From NCBI GenBank assembly GCA_036873135.1, contig JAPTYO010000007.1:4756763-4820762 (forward strand): DNA of 64,000 bases, written 5' to 3'. The position numbers were made by a program, and so were the translations under genes. Below the pieces are notes generated by a model that was given only the letters and a program-made list of their open reading frames with translations, was not told where the DNA came from and searched no databases. Source of the DNA: Clarkia xantiana subsp. parviflora. Lineage: Eukaryota > Streptophyta > Magnoliopsida > Myrtales > Onagraceae. Of the stretch, positions 62,959 to 64,000 are shown in pieces (the first letter of the stretch is position 1; the number at the start of each line of letters is the position of its first letter).

Positions 62959-63990
62959 TCAAAGAAGTCCATCATCCCTGTCAGGGCTAAGTGGAACAGG
63001 CAAATGTTGCACACTAGTGCCGCCACCATCTTCTCCAAACAAAAACGCAAAATCAGATGTTGCAGCATCTAGGCGACGAAGCTCGGCCACTTGCCTAACA
63101 GCAGACTCCGCATATGGCCCCAACCTGTCAAAGGGAAAGCCAGGAGCAAGAATGTTCACTCTACGAATAAAATCCTCGGCAAACTCGCTGAGCATAGGAG
63201 TGACCTTCGCTGTAGCAGCAGTAGTAACTGCGCTATCAAATCCGGGAGTAGAGGAGAACTTGCTAAGTCCTTCTTCAATTCCAGCCTTCATCTCTACTTC
63301 TCGAACCTCCCGACAGGCAACCTTGTGCTTGCCTACGTTATCCGAAATCACCTTCTCAATGGCGGCATTCTCGGATTCAAGCTGAATAACGCTGGCATGA
63401 TCAGCCTCATAACGAGCATCAAAATCCGTCTTCTTCAAAGAAAGACGACGCACTTCATCTTTGGCCCCCTGAAGCTCTTTGGACAAAGCAGCAGCTCTGT
63501 CAGCAATGGCACGGTTCTCCTGAACAAGCTCTAACATGAAAGAGGCCATATGTACCATATCGGAAACAACCTGAGAATAAGGACACAATAAACATATATA
63601 TTCGGGGACAACGAACATAGAAAAGGAAAATAAAGAGATACTCACTGGAGCAAATCCAGACAGTGACCTCTCAACAAATGCCCGCGCCTCCTCGTCGCCC
63701 GAGGGCCGGACAACTCGGTCTCCAGGAGGAATGGAGCGTCGAAGAACACGCACGCCGATTTCAGGCATGCTCATCTGGGAATCCTTGGGAAAAGTAACAC
63801 CTCCAGCCACGTATGGCATCCACCTATCATCTAAAATATCTCCATCCAAAGGACGAAGCAAATCTGCACGCCCAAGCGGTGGGATCGCTACATGTAAAAC
63901 AGGCAGCGTTATACAAAAAACCAAGTATAAAGCATAAAAGGATATAAAATAAAATGCTCCGCTCATACCAGAAGGACGAGAACGCTCCAC
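62959..63990 (-). CDS. Antisense coiled-coil protein of the retrotransposon (partial)
   Basis: The frame stays open for 343 codons to the stop at 62959-62961 and continues past the window edge upstream. Two segments look like introns: 63888-63968 (G|GTATGAG ... ATGTAG|CG) and 63571-63645 (CCA|GTGAGT ... TCTCAG|GTT). Both translate to T-rich hydrophobic peptides, and both lengths are multiples of three. Spliced, the product reads DRWMPYVAGGVTFPKDSQMS early, then a helical coiled coil (MLELVQENRAIADRAAALSK to VISDNVGKHKVACREVREVE) and an Asp-rich tail. It lies opposite to Gag, as do the extra ORFs of Tat-lineage Gypsy elements. Function unknown. It could also be unspliced. Confidence 0.6.
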   Translation of the reverse strand: MERSRPSGMSGAFYFISFYALYLVFCITLPVLHVAIPPLGRADLLRPLDGDILDDRWMPYVAGGVTFPKDSQMSMPEIGVRVLRRSIPPGDRVVRPSGDEEARAFVERSLSGFAPVSISLFSFSMFVVPEYICLLCPYSQVVSDMVHMASFMLELVQENRAIADRAAALSKELQGAKDEVRRLSLKKTDFDARYEADHASVIQLESENAAIEKVISDNVGKHKVACREVREVEMKAGIEEGLSKFSSTPGFDSAVTTAATAKVTPMLSEFAEDFIRRVNILAPGFPFDRLGPYAESAVRQVAELRRLDAATSDFAFLFGEDGGGTSVQHLPVPLSPDRDDGLL

Positions 63991-64000
63991 CGCGGACCGC

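Overview
This is a plant nuclear segment. The genes are intron-rich with GT-AG splice sites, the spacers are AT-rich, and several gene families are plant-specific (TGA bZIP, CRIB-RopGAP, N-carbamoylputrescine amidase). Gene order and base composition fit a dicot, but I cannot name the species. Exon boundaries were read by eye from splice signals, reading-frame continuity and protein-family knowledge; no alignment was run. Layout: (1) 1-5.0 kb is a nest of transposons: three Helitron-type 3' ends on the + strand, an 8-bp-TSD hAT MITE inside another MITE, a MULE-like foldback, and a truncated subtilase fragment beside a minus-strand Helitron-like end. (2) 5.9-54.4 kb is the gene space: VPS4/SKD1 (-), an AN1 zinc-finger stress-associated protein (+), a large uncharacterised nuclear-type protein of about 1091 aa (+), a TGA9/TGA10-type bZIP factor (-), ribosomal protein uL1/RPL10a (+), a histone-fold DNA polymerase epsilon subunit of the DPB4/NF-YB11 type (+), N-carbamoylputrescine amidase (-), a CRIB-RhoGAP (-), an LEA_2 protein (-) and nicalin (-). 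MITEs and AT-rich spacers separate them. (3) 55.1-57.1 kb holds a second MULE-like foldback of the same family as the one at 3.8 kb, in the opposite orientation, then a decayed LRR gene fragment carrying another MITE. (4) From about 57.2 kb to the window end is a Gypsy-type LTR element that runs off the edge. It has a 5' LTR, a primer-binding-like site, one long Gag-protease ORF, an 11 x 31-bp minisatellite and an antisense, apparently spliced coiled-coil gene.

The host genes are unrelated housekeeping and regulatory genes, not a cluster or operon. VPS4 acts in ESCRT recycling, RPL10a in translation, the DPB4-like protein in replication, CPA in putrescine synthesis, RopGAP in ROP GTPase control, nicalin in ER membrane-protein biogenesis, and the TGA factor in transcription and probably anther development.

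The most unusual structure is the Gypsy element. After the protease, where reverse transcriptase would be expected, the ORF returns to a second diverged Gag-like segment with its own zinc knuckle and then stops. No RT, RNase H or integrase is seen in the remaining 2.9 kb of the window. This looks like a non-autonomous element with a Gag-protease-Gag layout plus an antisense gene.
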